This document shows positions 20,419 through 21,183 of a DNA stretch of 21,183 bases, piece by piece; the stretch's first letter is position 1; every line of letters starts with the position of its first letter. This DNA comes from a virus: IMG/VR virus record IMGVR_UViG_3300009502_001139, positions 1-21,183 of that record; one strand, given 5' to 3'. The notes under the pieces were generated by a model, which was not told the origin of the DNA, did no database searches, and saw only the letters and a list, made by a program, of their open reading frames with translations. The position numbers and the translations under genes are program-made.

Positions 20419-21183
20419 ATGATTAAGAAAATAAATTCAAATTTAACGGATGAAAGGGATTCATTCAAACCATTTAACTATCCTTGGGCATATGATGCAT
20501 GGCTAAAACATGAGCAATCATCTTGGTTGCATACAGAAGTTCCAATGTCGGAAGATGTTAAAGATTGGAAAAAGAAATTGTCAAGTGAAGAAAAACAATT
20601 TCTAACACATATCTTTAGATTCTTTACACAAGGTGATATTGATGTCGCTGGCGGTTATGTTAAAAATTATCTGCCACATTTCTCACAGCCAGAAGTACGT
20701 ATGATGCTGCTTGGATTCGCCGCTAGAGAAGCGTTACACATTGCAGCATACTCACATCTAATTGAAACATTGGGACTCCCAGAGACCACTTATAATGAGT
20801 TCTTAGAGTATGATGAGATGAAAGAAAAACATGAGTATCTGGTATGCGTAACAGATGACGTTTCATCAAAAGAAAACACAGCAACACGTATCGCTGTGTT
20901 TTCTGCTTTTACGGAAGGAATGCAACTATTTTCTTCTTTTATTATGTTGTTGAATTTTCCACGACATGGAAAAATGAAAGGTATGGGCCAAATCGTCACT
21001 TGGTCAATTGTCGATGAAACGCAACATTGTGAAGGTATGATTAAATTATTCAGAACATACATAGAAGAAAATAGAGAAATTTGGAACGATGAATTAAAAG
21101 CCAAAATATATTCTATTGCTGAAAAGATGGTAGAACTGGAAGATAAATTTATTGATTTAGCTTTCAGACTAGGTGAGATGGAA
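20419..21183 (+). CDS. nrdB: Class I ribonucleotide reductase small subunit NrdB, 3' end missing
   Basis: The frame opens at ATG 20419, one base after nrdA, and stays open for 255 codons to the window edge. NrdB holds the di-iron tyrosyl radical cofactor that starts catalysis in NrdA. All expected ligands present in the window are visible: D73 (FTQGDIDVAGGY), E104 and H107 with the radical tyrosine Y111 in REALHIAAYSHL (spacing E-x2-H-x3-Y as in E. coli), E166 (SAFTEGMQLF), and E200/H203 (VDETQH). The conserved radical Tyr indicates a class Ia-like iron or manganese enzyme rather than a Tyr-less subclass. The missing C-terminus would contain the tail that docks into NrdA. AAGGA (20410-20414) upstream serves as ribosome binding site, 4 bases from the ATG. 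Confidence 0.95.
   Translation, partial: MIKKINSNLTDERDSFKPFNYPWAYDAWLKHEQSSWLHTEVPMSEDVKDWKKKLSSEEKQFLTHIFRFFTQGDIDVAGGYVKNYLPHFSQPEVRMMLLGFAAREALHIAAYSHLIETLGLPETTYNEFLEYDEMKEKHEYLVCVTDDVSSKENTATRIAVFSAFTEGMQLFSSFIMLLNFPRHGKMKGMGQIVTWSIVDETQHCEGMIKLFRTYIEENREIWNDELKAKIYSIAEKMVELEDKFIDLAFRLGEME

Noticed and set aside
20790-21104. Minus-strand ORF of 104 codons at the right end
   Set aside because: It is the antisense shadow of nrdB, whose metal ligands and radical tyrosine are conserved over the same segment.

Overview
This window looks like part of a T4-like (Straboviridae/Kyanoviridae-type) myovirus genome infecting a Gram-negative, probably aquatic, bacterium. The reasons are: every gene is on the + strand with tight spacing and many 1-11 base overlaps; the DNA is AT-rich, roughly one third G+C by eye; there is a T4-type primase (gp61), class I ribonucleotide reductase NrdA/NrdB, ThyX and a MazG-like pyrophosphohydrolase; a two-component spanin with a lipoprotein implies an outer membrane; and a perfect T4 late-promoter box (TATAAATA) is present. 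No photosynthesis gene, tRNA, CRISPR array, integrase or IS element was seen. The window is cut at both ends, inside a glycosyltransferase-like gene (left) and inside nrdB (right).

Layout. (1) 1-4750: a six-gene glycan cassette with a GT-A-like protein, a SAM methyltransferase, a GT-B-like protein, an NAD-dependent epimerase/dehydratase, a second SAM methyltransferase and a GT4-type glycosyltransferase. It probably makes and attaches a modified sugar to a virion part, host surface or other acceptor; the target cannot be read from sequence. It ends at a 15-bp perfect inverted repeat. (2) 4815-13964: a late, virion-associated block that opens with TATAAATA. It encodes a ligase-like nucleotidyltransferase, a His-rich protein with weak nuclease-like motifs, a NadM-like adenylyltransferase fused to a P-loop domain, several low-complexity structural-type proteins and small conserved T4-like proteins. 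Six of these share an N-terminal decapeptide resembling the T4 capsid-targeting sequence MKTYQEFIAE, so they are candidates for packaging inside the capsid. (3) 13967-16104: a small unknown gene, then a lysis block with i-spanin, embedded out-of-frame o-spanin, GH19 endolysin, two-TM holin candidate and a coiled-coil/C-terminal-TM (XhlA-like) protein. (4) 16127-21183: replication and nucleotide supply, with primase gp61, a conserved unknown with a TTG start, ThyX, MazG-like, NrdA and NrdB.

The most unusual signals lie in and just after the adenylyltransferase/P-loop gene (7240-9156). A nested +1-frame ORF (8459-8725) has a good ribosome binding site, and over its span the wobble bases of the host gene flip from T-ending to C-ending codons. 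Immediately after the gene's stop, a second out-of-frame reading phase continues to an ATGA overlap with the next gene, which suggests a frameshifted extension or a recent indel. With the shared capsid-targeting-like N-termini, this points to a set of enzymes (ligase-like, nuclease-like, NMN adenylyltransferase plus kinase-like) that may be delivered with the virion. That last step is inference.
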